Of a stretch of DNA of 48,326 nucleotides, positions 13,092 through 22,041 are shown in pieces. The notes under the pieces are model-generated. The model had not been told where the DNA came from. It did no database searches and saw nothing but the letters and a program-made list of their open reading frames with translations. Both the position numbers and the translations under genes were made by a program. Origin of the DNA: CAYYYA01 sp964517065 (GTDB lineage: Bacteria > Patescibacteriota > Patescibacteriia > UBA1558 > 2-01-FULL-52-15); assembly GCA_964517065.1 (NCBI GenBank), contig CAZFBK010000009.1, positions 1 through 48,326 of the forward strand, in the 5' to 3' direction. Position 1 is the first letter of the stretch; the number at the start of each line of letters is the position of its first letter.

Positions 13092-13119
13092 GTAGGGACA
13101 GGTCGCGACCTGTCCCTAC
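13092..13119. repeat. 28-bp perfect palindrome
   Basis: The arms GTAGGGACAGGTCG and CGACCTGTCCCTAC are exact complements with no loop. It ends 14 bases before the -10 box of the 13147 gene, covering the -35 region. It could be a repeat-family member or an operator; only one copy is in the window. Confidence 0.75.
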
Positions 13120-13133
13120 GATATAAAATATTG

Positions 13134-13139
13134 TATAAT
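13134..13139 (+). promoter_or_regulatory. -10 box seven bases before ATG (leaderless start)
   Basis: TATAAT at 13134-13139, then seven bases, then ATG at 13147. Transcription would start at or next to the A of the ATG. The -35 region (TGTCCC) is poor and lies within the 28-bp palindrome. Confidence 0.65.
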
Positions 13140-13146
13140 ATACGAT

Positions 13147-14748
13147 ATGCAATTATCCTCTGGAATCAAAGATTTGTACCAGCGTCTGCAGGCGATACAT
13201 CGTATGGAAAGTTATTCTGACGATGTCTCAAAGATCGAAGTAGACGAGATCGCTAGTCGCTTGGCCAGACTGTACGAACAGATCCGTAATACAATTGATT
13301 ACAAAGAAGATTATATTCTTAGACGTTTCGCTATGGAGCGTCTGATTCGTCGTCAGCTGATCAGCGGTCATCTAGATCCCAAGATAGCGCGGAGAATGTT
13401 GGAAGAGCTTATCCGTGGCCATTATCTGCCGAACCAAACCTTGCCGGAGACTATTGTTAATGATATTGAAGTCATCTTGGAGAAGTACAGTTACCTAATG
13501 GTACTTTTGTCCGAACGTGACCACACTTCCAAAGAAAAGAGTAAGTATCAGGATTGGTTGGTCAGTGTCCTGGCTTGTGAGATTGATTTGTTCTTGTCTC
13601 CAGAGCACAAAAATGACGCTTTGATCGAAGCTGCCTACCAATTTGTCAAAGACAGAGTGAAAGTTCGCGGACAAGGTTTGTCGATCAGAGAAAAAAATAT
13701 CCAAGTCTACATTGCTATTCACCGTGATCTGGTGATGTCGGACAATGCTATTATCGGCCTTCATTTATTTCAGCTCTATTTTCCTGACTGGACAGAGAAA
13801 AGTGACCGTCGGCTGGTACAATACGTAGCCGACAAATTTCCTGCGATTTTCGCCGGCATACAGCAGCATCTAGCCTACCGTGACCAGCCGAAGATCAAGA
13901 CTGCTATGCGCAAAGAAATGGCCATCTTCAAAGTGCTGAAGAATATTATCTTTGATGAGAAAATAGACCTGACAGAGCTGCTGGCCAGCCCGGAGAAATT
14001 CAAGCTACAGGTTGGAAAATCTCTTAACGCTCTAAATAAACGTATCAAGTCAAAGATTACTCGCAGTTCACTGAGAGCTATTTTCTACATTTTCCTGACC
14101 AAGATGCTTTTGGCTCTGATCCTCGAGTATCCGTATGATCTGTTGGTTGCTAAGCATGTGAATTATGTGACTTTAAGTATCAATATTCTTTTCCCGCCAA
14201 TATTAATGTTCTTGATGGCTCTCAGTGCGCATATGCCGGGTGCTACCAGTCAGGCGGCGATTGTCGACGGTGTGATGGGTTATGTCTATGGCGAGCCGGA
14301 GACCAAATCGTTGATTCTGCTGAAAAATCCCCGATCGCGCGGTCCGTTGTTTTCTTTTATTCTCTATCTGATCTATCTGGTACTGTACGGCTTTGTCTTT
14401 GGTGTGATTATCATGTATTTGAATAAGTTGGGCTTCAACCTGTTGAGTGGCGGACTGTTTATCTTCTTCGTCACAGCTGTCAGTTTCTTTGCTGTCCGTA
14501 TCCGTCAGCAGGCCAAAGAATTCAACGTTATTCAGAAGCGGGAGGGTTTGATTTCCTTCTTGTTAAATTTCTTTTCACTACCGATCATCAAGCTCGGTGC
14601 ACTGTTGTCGTCAAATATCAGCAGAATCAATATTTTCATTTTCCTCTTTGATTTCGTACTGGAAGCTCCGTTCAAATTATTCGTCGCTCTGCTGGAAAAT
14701 ATCTTTGGCTACGTCAAAGAAAAAAGAGAAGAAGTTTATAAAGAATAA
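13147..14748 (+). CDS. Large membrane protein of unknown function
   Basis: 533 residues. The first 300 are soluble, charged and helical (LYQRLQAIHRME, RRFAMERLIRRQLISGHLDPKIARRML). Four transmembrane helices follow at about 311-333, 338-358, 401-424 and 434-452, and an amphipathic C-terminal part. The loop AHMPGATSQAAIVDGV is distinctive. No enzyme motif is seen. It heads a cluster with the PfkB kinase and acyl-CoA synthetase (gaps of three bases, then a one-base overlap), but that gives no clear role. Confidence 0.8.
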   Translation: MQLSSGIKDLYQRLQAIHRMESYSDDVSKIEVDEIASRLARLYEQIRNTIDYKEDYILRRFAMERLIRRQLISGHLDPKIARRMLEELIRGHYLPNQTLPETIVNDIEVILEKYSYLMVLLSERDHTSKEKSKYQDWLVSVLACEIDLFLSPEHKNDALIEAAYQFVKDRVKVRGQGLSIREKNIQVYIAIHRDLVMSDNAIIGLHLFQLYFPDWTEKSDRRLVQYVADKFPAIFAGIQQHLAYRDQPKIKTAMRKEMAIFKVLKNIIFDEKIDLTELLASPEKFKLQVGKSLNALNKRIKSKITRSSLRAIFYIFLTKMLLALILEYPYDLLVAKHVNYVTLSINILFPPILMFLMALSAHMPGATSQAAIVDGVMGYVYGEPETKSLILLKNPRSRGPLFSFILYLIYLVLYGFVFGVIIMYLNKLGFNLLSGGLFIFFVTAVSFFAVRIRQQAKEFNVIQKREGLISFLLNFFSLPIIKLGALLSSNISRINIFIFLFDFVLEAPFKLFVALLENIFGYVKEKREEVYKE

Positions 14749-14751
14749 TCT

Positions 14752-15753
14752 ATGCTAGGATCACGACATGACATTACCACAATCGGCAGTGCTGTAGTAG
14801 ATATTTTTTTCTATACCGAGGAAGGTGAGTTGATAGCTAATCCCAAAGACCTGACTAAGCAGAAGCTGTTGGCTTTTGAATTCGGCGCCAAGATCGTCAG
14901 TGATCAGGCCTATATTTGTCTCGGCGGTGGAGCTCTGAATACGGCTACTACCTTTGCTCAACTAGGTTTGAAAGCCACGGTACTGAGTAGTATTGGTACA
15001 GACTCAATGGCTGAAGAAATCGTGCGTCAGATGAAAGTCAAGAAGCTTGGCACTACCTTGATGCAGCATCAGTTGAAATTACCGACGGCTATTTCCTGTA
15101 TTGTTTCCAGTCAGAAGCGCGGTGAACATGTGGCCTTTTATTATCCGGGAGCTCGTAGTGCTATCACCATCAATCCCAAAGTTTTGAAAAATATCAAAAG
15201 CGACTGGATCTATCTTTGTTCACTGTCGGGCTCTGCCCGCTGTGTAGCCTCTGTCCAGCAGATTATCATGCACGCAGCGAAAAATAGTATCAAACTAGCT
15301 TGGAATCCTGGCGCGGATGAATTAGCAGCAGGTTGGCCGAAGCTAAAGAAATTATTTCCATTAGTTGAAGTACTATCAGTCAATCAAGATGAGGCTATCC
15401 AGCTGGTGATGTCACGTGGTGAACAGGTCAAAGGACTGGGAGCGCGTGGTTTAATAAAAAAATTGCATCAGTTCGGCCAAAATATCACCGTCATGACCCA
15501 AGGTGCGCACGGAGCGTTGGTCTACGACGGTCACAAATTACTTTTCAAATCAGCCCCGTCAGTCAAAGCAGTGAATAGTACCGGTGCTGGCGATGCTTTT
15601 GCTTCGGCCTTTGTCACCGGTTTGATCCGCTTCAAGGGTAATTTGAGCCGCTCACTATCACTAGGCATTGCCAACTCCGCCTCCGTCGTGACTCATATCG
15701 GCGCTCAACGGGGGATTATGACGCAGAAAGATTTAGCTAAATCAAATATTTAA
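14752..15753 (+). CDS. PfkB-family carbohydrate or nucleoside kinase
   Basis: A 333-residue ribokinase-type kinase. The N-terminal LGGGALNTATTFAQLG matches the substrate-binding Gly motif, and STGAGDAFASAF holds the anion hole and catalytic base Asp-281. The family phosphorylates sugars or nucleosides with ATP. Substrate choice (ribose, adenosine, fructose) cannot be read from the sequence. It overlaps the acyl-CoA synthetase by one base. Confidence 0.88.
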   Translation: MLGSRHDITTIGSAVVDIFFYTEEGELIANPKDLTKQKLLAFEFGAKIVSDQAYICLGGGALNTATTFAQLGLKATVLSSIGTDSMAEEIVRQMKVKKLGTTLMQHQLKLPTAISCIVSSQKRGEHVAFYYPGARSAITINPKVLKNIKSDWIYLCSLSGSARCVASVQQIIMHAAKNSIKLAWNPGADELAAGWPKLKKLFPLVEVLSVNQDEAIQLVMSRGEQVKGLGARGLIKKLHQFGQNITVMTQGAHGALVYDGHKLLFKSAPSVKAVNSTGAGDAFASAFVTGLIRFKGNLSRSLSLGIANSASVVTHIGAQRGIMTQKDLAKSNI

Positions 15754-17765
15754 TGTCATTGCAGAAATTATTTCAGCCACGCTCCATTGCAGTGGTCGGT
15801 GCTTCACATACTGCGGGTAAACTCGGGCATGATCTATTGCTCAATGTCAGTCATGGCTATAAAGGGAAGGTCTACGCCGTCAATCCGCAAGGAGGCAAGA
15901 TTTTGGGACATTCGGTGTATCGAACTATAACGGAGATAAAAAAATCAATTGATCTGGCTATCATCATCGTTCCGGCTGCCGTTGTCTGTCAGAGTGTCGA
16001 GGAAGCAGTTAAGGTCGGCGTACGTAATTTTGTCATTATCTCTGCCGGTTTCAGTGAGAGTGGTGAGCAGGGCAAGAAGCTGCAGCAACAATTGGATATT
16101 CTGAAAGAAAAATATCATCTGCGTTACCTCGGCCCCAATTGTCTGGGCTTCATCAATACCAAATTAAAACTCAACGCTTCCTTTGCTCAGATGCAGGTCA
16201 AAGCCGGTAATGTTGGCTTGATTTCTCAGTCCGGTGCTATGGCGGTAGCCACGCTGGATCTGACGAGCCGTTACAACCTTGGCATCAGTACGATGATCTC
16301 TATTGGTAATAAAGGTGATCTGACAGAGATTGAAGCTTTGGACTATCTGAGTCGCGATAAGCAAACAGAGGTTATCGCCTTGTATTTGGAGCAGTTGAGC
16401 CGGCCGCTGGAGTTTTTGCAGCTGGCGCAGACCGTAGTGAACCGCAAGCCGATCATCATCCTGAAAGCCGGCGTGACCCAGTCAGGCCAGCGGGCAGCTT
16501 CCTCACATACCGGTAGTTTGGCACAGTCAGATAGCGTTGTCGACGCCGGGTTTCGTCAGGTGGGTATTGTCCGAGCAGAGACTATAGAAGAGTTATTCAG
16601 TCTGACGCAGGCTTTCAGTTTGCGATCAGACGGCACTTTCAAAAATAGTATCGTAGTTGTCAGTAATGCCGGCGGACCAGCGATCATCACTACTGACGCT
16701 CTGCAGCAACGACAGTTGTTTTTGACGAAATTATCTCCGACACTTACGAAACAATTAAAAACGATCGTGCCACCGGCTGCCAGCTTAGCCAATCCTATTG
16801 ACCTTCTGGGTGATTCGGATTTATCACGTTTTACCAAGGTTATCACTGCAGTACGGCGTAGTTCAGACATCGGAGCTTTATTGCTACTGGTGACACCGCA
16901 GACTATGACACCGATCATACCTCTGGCTCGTTGGCTGGTGAAGAATCACCGCCGATCATCTCAAATACTTGTCACCTGCTTCCTTGGTCATGATTCCGTC
17001 CGTGAAGCCCAAGAATATCTGTGGCGTCATAATATTCCGAGCTTCGACTATCCCGAGCAAGCAGTGCGTTATTTGTCGGCGTTAGCTACGGTGCAAGGCA
17101 GAGAAGCCTTTCAACTGACTGACCAGAGCTTCCAACCACGATCAATCTATCTTGATCCCTATGACAGTCAGCAGTATTTGAAAAACAGTAAGCTAAACAT
17201 TGTACGAGGTCAGCTCCTGACAGCCATCGAACAGCTGGAAACGGTGAAAAATTATCCGATAGCTCTGAAAGTAGTGGCTAGCGGTGTCGTGCACAAAGCT
17301 GCCAGTCAGGGTGTGGCACTTGATCTGTCGAATGCCAAAGAAGCACGGGCAGCTTGGAACAGTATGATGACCCAAGGGAAATTACGCCAAGCAAACAAAG
17401 GCTGGCGTGGTTTCCTAGCGCAGCCGATGACCCGAGGTGGTACAGAGTTTTTCCTTGGTGCCAAGCGCGACGCCGAATTCGGCACCGTGACTATCGTCGG
17501 TATTGGCGGGGGACAGCTCGAATTAATTCACGATACCGTCCTTCATCTTGGTCAACTTTCTCGTGTGGAAGCGAGCGCCATGATCGATCGTCTACGCAAC
17601 CAACAACTCCTGACTTCTGCTAAGCGCCGTATCCTGATACAATTACTGTTGCGAGTCGCTCAGCTGATGGAGGAACAGCCGAAGATTCAGGAGCTTGATT
17701 TCAATCCAGTACTGGTGACAGAGCAATCTTATTCAATCCTTGATGTCAGAATCTATGCAGTTTAA
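15753..17765 (+). CDS. ADP-forming acyl-CoA (acetyl-CoA) synthetase, fused alpha-beta
   Basis: At 670 residues it carries both parts of the NDP-forming enzyme. A CoA-binding domain (RSIAVVGAS, YAVNPQGG) and a succinyl-CoA ligase-like domain (LGPNCLGFIN, GLISQSGAM) come first, with SSHTGSLA holding the phosphorylated His-252. A C-terminal ATP-grasp-1 domain includes FLGAKRDAEFGTVTIVGIGG and ELDFNPVLV. It converts acyl-CoA, ADP and phosphate to acid, CoA and ATP, a common substrate-level ATP source in fermentative CPR bacteria. Acetate as product is inference. Confidence 0.92.
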   Translation: MSLQKLFQPRSIAVVGASHTAGKLGHDLLLNVSHGYKGKVYAVNPQGGKILGHSVYRTITEIKKSIDLAIIIVPAAVVCQSVEEAVKVGVRNFVIISAGFSESGEQGKKLQQQLDILKEKYHLRYLGPNCLGFINTKLKLNASFAQMQVKAGNVGLISQSGAMAVATLDLTSRYNLGISTMISIGNKGDLTEIEALDYLSRDKQTEVIALYLEQLSRPLEFLQLAQTVVNRKPIIILKAGVTQSGQRAASSHTGSLAQSDSVVDAGFRQVGIVRAETIEELFSLTQAFSLRSDGTFKNSIVVVSNAGGPAIITTDALQQRQLFLTKLSPTLTKQLKTIVPPAASLANPIDLLGDSDLSRFTKVITAVRRSSDIGALLLLVTPQTMTPIIPLARWLVKNHRRSSQILVTCFLGHDSVREAQEYLWRHNIPSFDYPEQAVRYLSALATVQGREAFQLTDQSFQPRSIYLDPYDSQQYLKNSKLNIVRGQLLTAIEQLETVKNYPIALKVVASGVVHKAASQGVALDLSNAKEARAAWNSMMTQGKLRQANKGWRGFLAQPMTRGGTEFFLGAKRDAEFGTVTIVGIGGGQLELIHDTVLHLGQLSRVEASAMIDRLRNQQLLTSAKRRILIQLLLRVAQLMEEQPKIQELDFNPVLVTEQSYSILDVRIYAV

Positions 17766-19032
17766 AACAAAATTACTTTCAATTTCAGCTATATTACTCG
17801 GTGTATGGTTTATCAATCCAAGCCAAGCCTTAGCCACAGTTGACCTTGGCGTACGCGTCTCTGATATTAGTTTTTCTACTAATTCTTTCGTCTCGGGGCA
17901 GAAAGCTACGGTCTATGTCAAAGTCCGCAGTGTGGGCGATGAAGACGCTTCCGGTATGGTCAATCTCTATCTGAATAACGAATTATTAGCCGCTGGTTTA
18001 GCTGTATCGGTCGTGTCTTCTGAACCGGATACCGTTTATAGTGAATTTACGGTACCTGATAAGAATTTCAAAATTTCCGTCGATCTGAAAAATGTCTTTC
18101 CCTCTGACAGTCAGCTGGGTAATAATAATGCAATCACATCAGAGCAAACCGTGGACATCGATACTGACCGCGATGGTATTGGAGACATGAAAGATAACGA
18201 TGATGATAATGATGGACTGTCTGATAGTGAGGAGGCTCGTCTCGGCACTAATCCTAAAAAAGTCGATACTGACGGTGACGGCTATGGAGATGCTAATGAT
18301 GCTTTTCCTCTAGATAGAAACGAATGGTTGGATACTGACCACGATGGTATCGGGGACAACGCTGATACTGATGATGATAACGATGGTCTTTCTGACAGTC
18401 AGGAAGCGAATCTGAAAACCAATCCTAAACGTGCTGATACCGATGGTGATGGCTACAATGATAAGGAAGACGCGTATCCTCTTGATCCGACACGACATGC
18501 TGTAGCAGTTGTCGTGACTCCGCCGGCCACGACCAAGCCATCAGCACCAGCGACACCGAAGGACAATCCACCAACACCAGTACCAAGTCAGCCGAGTGCG
18601 CAACCGTCTGCTCCGACAACGGCTACGGTGGATACCTCAGGGACGACAGCTAACCCGGATGCAGCACAAACAGCTGATGATCGTCTGCAGGGTATTCAAA
18701 ATGATTTGGATAAGATCAAAAACGGCGAATCACTCGATACCAGTGTTAGCTCGATATTCCATGCTGATAAGCCTGGATTCTGGGTTTTGCTTGTGGGGTT
18801 GTTTGCAGTCATGGTGATATTACTGAAAGTTCGCTACAATGCCGGACGTCGGCCTAGAAAAGCTAAGGCACTGGGTCCCGATGAGTTCGAGAAGCCGGCA
18901 TCTGCCCAGCTCGAGCGACAAATCGAAGCTTCATTTAGAGAAAACGAGCCTGAGCCAGTTCGGATAGCACCTCCCAAACCCCAGTCAAAATCGGTGACCG
19001 TACGCGTGAAAAAAATCCAACCAAAACGCTAA
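17755..19032 (+). CDS. Surface protein with calcium-binding thrombospondin type 3 repeats
   Basis: 425 residues. A signal peptide (to about ATVD at residue 32) leads to a CARDB-like beta domain (VSDISFSTNSFVSGQKATVYV). Asp-rich type 3 repeats follow at about 140-245 (DTDRDGIGD, DNDGLSDSEE, DTDGDGYGD, repeated), then a Pro/Thr linker, a transmembrane helix (FWVLLVGLFAVMVILL) and a basic tail. The start at 17755 overlaps the previous gene by 11 bases; the Met at 17740 would give a poorer signal peptide. Probably a Ca-stabilised surface stalk anchored by its C-terminal helix. Confidence 0.85.
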   Translation: MQFKTKLLSISAILLGVWFINPSQALATVDLGVRVSDISFSTNSFVSGQKATVYVKVRSVGDEDASGMVNLYLNNELLAAGLAVSVVSSEPDTVYSEFTVPDKNFKISVDLKNVFPSDSQLGNNNAITSEQTVDIDTDRDGIGDMKDNDDDNDGLSDSEEARLGTNPKKVDTDGDGYGDANDAFPLDRNEWLDTDHDGIGDNADTDDDNDGLSDSQEANLKTNPKRADTDGDGYNDKEDAYPLDPTRHAVAVVVTPPATTKPSAPATPKDNPPTPVPSQPSAQPSAPTTATVDTSGTTANPDAAQTADDRLQGIQNDLDKIKNGESLDTSVSSIFHADKPGFWVLLVGLFAVMVILLKVRYNAGRRPRKAKALGPDEFEKPASAQLERQIEASFRENEPEPVRIAPPKPQSKSVTVRVKKIQPKR

Positions 19033-20733
19033 ATGTCCGAGTGGAAGATTTTACAACCTGATTCGACAGACCCTTATGCCGAATACCCCGAAATACCCAG
19101 CTGCCTCCTGCAGCTGTTATTTCATCGTGGCTACAAAACACCGGAAGCAATAGAGTCATTTTTGCATCCTGATTATACTCGTGATGTGCTTGATCCGTAT
19201 CTGTTTCGTGACATGACGAAAGCTTGTGACCGCATCTATCAGGCAATTGTCAACAAAGAAAAAATTGTTATTCACGGAGACTACGACGCCGATGGAGTTT
19301 CGGCTAGTACAATTTTGAAATCAGTGTTGACATCTCTGGGAGCGGTGGTGGACGTTTTCTTACCACACCGTGAGAAAGATGGTTACGGACTCAATAGTCA
19401 CACCGTTGAGGATTTCGCTCAACAAGGACAGAAATTAATCATTACCTGTGATTGCGGTATTAGTAACGAGAAAGAAATAATTCAGGCGAACTCACTGGGT
19501 ATGGAAGTTATCGTTACTGATCATCATCAGATACCGGAGATACTACCGCCGGCTTTTGCTATTATCCACCCCCGTGTTGAAGGTGAGACCTATCCCTTCA
19601 AAGAGCTGGCAGGAGGCGGGGTGGCCTTCAAACTGGCTCAAGGCTTATTGCATCATGTTGGAAATAATTTGAATGAAGAGCAACGTGAAGCCAGAGAAAA
19701 ATGGTTGCTGGATCTGGTAGCTTTGTCCTCAGTGGCAGATATGGTAGCAATGACAGGCGAGACGCGGACACTGACGAAGTACGGCTTGATCATCATGCAG
19801 AAGAACATGCGATTAGGTATGGCGGCTCTCTTAAAAAATGCTGGTATAGAACCGAAAAATATTACCGAAGAGACCATTGGCTATCAGATTGCACCGCGGA
19901 TCAATGCTGCCGGACGGATGGATCATGCTAACGCTGCTTATTTCCTTTTGACCGAGACGGACGAAGCGAAAGCTGACGTGTTAGCGACGGCGCTCAATCA
20001 GGCTAATCAAGAACGTCAGAAGCAGACAGAGCTGATGACGCAACAGGCCAAGAAGCAGGAAATTAATCCTGAAGACGCCGCTTTATTTTTCTTCGATGCC
20101 AGCTGGCCTCTGGGGTTAACCGGTTTGGTGGCAGGTAAATTAGTCCGTCAGTATCATCGTCCCTGCTTTGTCATGGGTCACGACGGTGATAAGTTAGTCG
20201 GTTCTGGCCGTGGTCTGGAAGGTTTAAATATTCTCAAAGCTATCGCAGAGGCCAAAGATATCCTCGTGGCCTTCGGCGGTCATCCTCAAGCTTGCGGTTT
20301 CCGCATTTTGGAAGAAAACGTCGAGCAGTTCCAGCAAATCGTTCGAGACTCATTAGCTGAGCAGATGAAGACTGTAGAGACGTTGGATGAGCTGGTCGTG
20401 GACGCGGAAATAAAATTAGCGGAAATCAGCTGGCAGGTCGTTGATTTGCTTCGCGGTTTTGGGCCGTATGGTATGGGCAATCGTGAGCCTTTGTTTATTT
20501 CCAAAAACGTCAGCCTACTTGGTTGTCAGGCGGTTGGTAAAGATGCGACTCATTTGAAATGTAAAATTATGCAAGACGAGCGGGCGCTGCCGGCTATCGG
20601 CTTCAGTCTGATGACCAAAGTGCCGGATACCAACGTGCCAATCGACGTCATCTATACCATCGGTATCAATGAATGGAACGGTAATCGCGAGATTCAATTA
20701 CAAATCAAGGATATTAAACCGTCAGTTGTTTAA
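19033..20733 (+). CDS. recJ: Single-strand DNA 5'-3' exonuclease RecJ
   Basis: 566 residues. The DHH domain has HGDYDADG (about 82-88) and TDHHQIP (Asp-163, His-164, His-165) for manganese binding. The DHHA1 domain ends near AFGGHPQACGF, and a C-terminal OB fold follows. RecJ degrades 5' single-stranded ends in RecF recombination and mismatch repair. It directly abuts the upstream gene and is four bases from the RNase H gene, forming a nucleic-acid pair. Confidence 0.95.
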   Translation: MSEWKILQPDSTDPYAEYPEIPSCLLQLLFHRGYKTPEAIESFLHPDYTRDVLDPYLFRDMTKACDRIYQAIVNKEKIVIHGDYDADGVSASTILKSVLTSLGAVVDVFLPHREKDGYGLNSHTVEDFAQQGQKLIITCDCGISNEKEIIQANSLGMEVIVTDHHQIPEILPPAFAIIHPRVEGETYPFKELAGGGVAFKLAQGLLHHVGNNLNEEQREAREKWLLDLVALSSVADMVAMTGETRTLTKYGLIIMQKNMRLGMAALLKNAGIEPKNITEETIGYQIAPRINAAGRMDHANAAYFLLTETDEAKADVLATALNQANQERQKQTELMTQQAKKQEINPEDAALFFFDASWPLGLTGLVAGKLVRQYHRPCFVMGHDGDKLVGSGRGLEGLNILKAIAEAKDILVAFGGHPQACGFRILEENVEQFQQIVRDSLAEQMKTVETLDELVVDAEIKLAEISWQVVDLLRGFGPYGMGNREPLFISKNVSLLGCQAVGKDATHLKCKIMQDERALPAIGFSLMTKVPDTNVPIDVIYTIGINEWNGNREIQLQIKDIKPSVV

Positions 20734-20736
20734 ACT

Positions 20737-21180
20737 ATGAAACAATCATTATTTCACCAGCCGTCAGAATCAAAAGCTGGTTCAACAGCCAAATTATTTA
20801 CCGATGGAGGAGCGCGTGGTAATCCTGGTCCAGCCGCGATTGGTGCAGTGTTGTATAGTCTGGATAATGAAGAGCTGACGCATCTGAAGAAATATATTGG
20901 TGAGACTACTAATAATCAGGCAGAATATCAAGCGCTGATAGCCGGATTAGAGCTGGCCCTGAAGCAGAAGATTGACTCTATTCAGTGTTATCTTGATAGT
21001 GAGTTGGTCGTGAAACAAATCCAAGGCTTATACAAAGTGAAAGAGCCCTCGCTGAAACCATTAGCCGATCAGGTGAGAGTTTTACGGACAAAGTTTAAAC
21101 ACTTTACTATCAGTCATGTGGCGCGTAAATATAACGCTCGGGCAGACGCTCTGGTCAATGAAGCTCTTGACCAAAGATAG
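20737..21180 (+). CDS. RNase HI-like ribonuclease
   Basis: 147 residues. FTDGGARGNPGPAAIGAVL has the first catalytic Asp (Asp-23); NNQAEYQALIAGLELAL carries the Glu, YLDSELVVKQIQG the second Asp, and NARADALVNEAL the last Asp. The short loop lacking the basic protrusion is the type also called RnhA/YpdQ-like. It removes RNA from RNA-DNA hybrids. Confidence 0.9.
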   Translation: MKQSLFHQPSESKAGSTAKLFTDGGARGNPGPAAIGAVLYSLDNEELTHLKKYIGETTNNQAEYQALIAGLELALKQKIDSIQCYLDSELVVKQIQGLYKVKEPSLKPLADQVRVLRTKFKHFTISHVARKYNARADALVNEALDQR

Positions 21181-21210
21181 AAGTTAGGAGAAAGGAGTTG
21201 GGAGTTAGGG
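21181..21210. repeat. Purine-rich GTTAGGAG repeat tract, copy 2
   Basis: The tract begins right after the RNase H stop. Its 16 bases GGAGTTGGGAGTTAGG (21194-21209) occur exactly, inverted, in the holB coding region (22253-22268). Confidence 0.6.
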
Positions 21211-21260
21211 AATACTGTTTTAGTTATTTGGAGAGCACTTACTTCTAGTCTCTTAATGTC

Positions 21261-21316
21261 TTGACCGCATACGCGATTATTGCTAGGTTGGGAATAATCA
21301 CGTTCGTTGTTATAAC
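21261..21316 (+). promoter_or_regulatory. Two overlapping candidate promoters before the 21330 gene
   Basis: TTGACC (21261-21266), 17 bases, TAGGTT (21284-21289) would give an mRNA containing the AGGAGG site. TTGGGA (21288-21293), 17 bases, TATAAC (21311-21316) would start at ATG 21324 and exclude it. Which is used decides the translation mode. Confidence 0.5.
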
Positions 21317-21329
21317 AGGAGGTATGGCC

Positions 21330-21626
21330 ATGTCCAGAGCTTTGTTTCGCTATCGCCATGGTGTCACGGTTGACGCTACGTGTTTCAACGACAGTTGTGA
21401 CAAGGTAATTTTTTCTACGACATTGGGGTATGAGACGCCACTTGCCAGCACATTTCTCGGTAATGGCAGATTTCATTGGCGGCCGGGCACACGGGTTCTT
21501 GGGTTCAATCTCGCAAAATCGGTCCAGTGTCCGCAGTGTAAGCGTTATCTGTCTTTGATTGTCGTTGTCTCTAACGGATATGGCAAACAGCCAACGATCT
21601 TCGGTCATGAGGGCGAACCGATCTAG
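21330..21626 (+). CDS. Small four-Cys zinc-ribbon-like protein
   Basis: A 98-residue protein with Cys-18, Cys-23, Cys-67 and Cys-70 (CFNDSC and CPQC), a zinc-ribbon pattern with a long insert. AGGAGG (21317-21322) sits seven bases before this ATG and one base before the alternative ATG at 21324, so 21330 is preferred if the site is used. Function unknown. Comparable in style to the gene at 12747. Confidence 0.7.
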   Translation: MSRALFRYRHGVTVDATCFNDSCDKVIFSTTLGYETPLASTFLGNGRFHWRPGTRVLGFNLAKSVQCPQCKRYLSLIVVVSNGYGKQPTIFGHEGEPI

Positions 21627-21649
21627 CTTCCAACACAGGGAGGGTCAAG

Positions 21650-21889
21650 ATGGCCTTTCGAACGTTAGATCCTGCATCCATCGAGAGATTGATCAAACTG
21701 AGCGAAAATCCCTATCGTCCACCTGCTATTCTGGCTCTGCAAGAAGAAATCGAGGCGGCCACTAGAGTTGGTGTGCTTCGTACTACAGTAACTGGAAAAA
21801 TCGATATGGAAGAGGTCCAAAGAATTGTGGCCATGAAGCTGCAGTTGGATGGCCTCTATGGTGCCTGGGCAGAGGGTAAAATCGAATAA
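21650..21889 (+). CDS. Small helical protein (79 residues)
   Basis: It is almost all helical: ASIERLIKLSENPYRPPAI, LALQEEIEAATRVGVL, MEEVQRIVAMKLQLDGLYG. It may dimerise. AGGGAGG lies before ATG, 23 bases after the zinc-ribbon stop, and a hairpin follows at 21930, making a two-gene unit. No family recognised. Confidence 0.7.
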   Translation: MAFRTLDPASIERLIKLSENPYRPPAILALQEEIEAATRVGVLRTTVTGKIDMEEVQRIVAMKLQLDGLYGAWAEGKIE

Positions 21890-21929
21890 TCCGACTCTCT
21901 TAGGAAAGGAGCATAACTCCTCTGAGCTT

Positions 21930-21953
21930 AAGCCGCTAGGCAACTAGCGGCTT
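21930..21953 (+). terminator. Hairpin terminator of the small two-gene unit
   Basis: AAGCCGCTA and TAGCGGCTT form a perfect 9-bp stem around GGCAAC. The T-run after it is short (the stem ends TT, followed by TATC), so efficiency is uncertain. Confidence 0.7.
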
Positions 21954-22005
21954 TATCGTATAAAGGTTGTCAAAATTATGTGGTACGACTATTGACTCCT
22001 GCTTA

Positions 22006-22034
22006 TTGTTATAGCCAAATAAATATGCTAATCT
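22006..22034 (+). promoter_or_regulatory. Promoter of the holB cluster, leaderless spacing
   Basis: TTGTTA (22006-22011), a 17-base spacer and TAATCT (22029-22034), then seven bases to ATG 22042. Confidence 0.55.
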
Positions 22035-22041
22035 GACAAGC

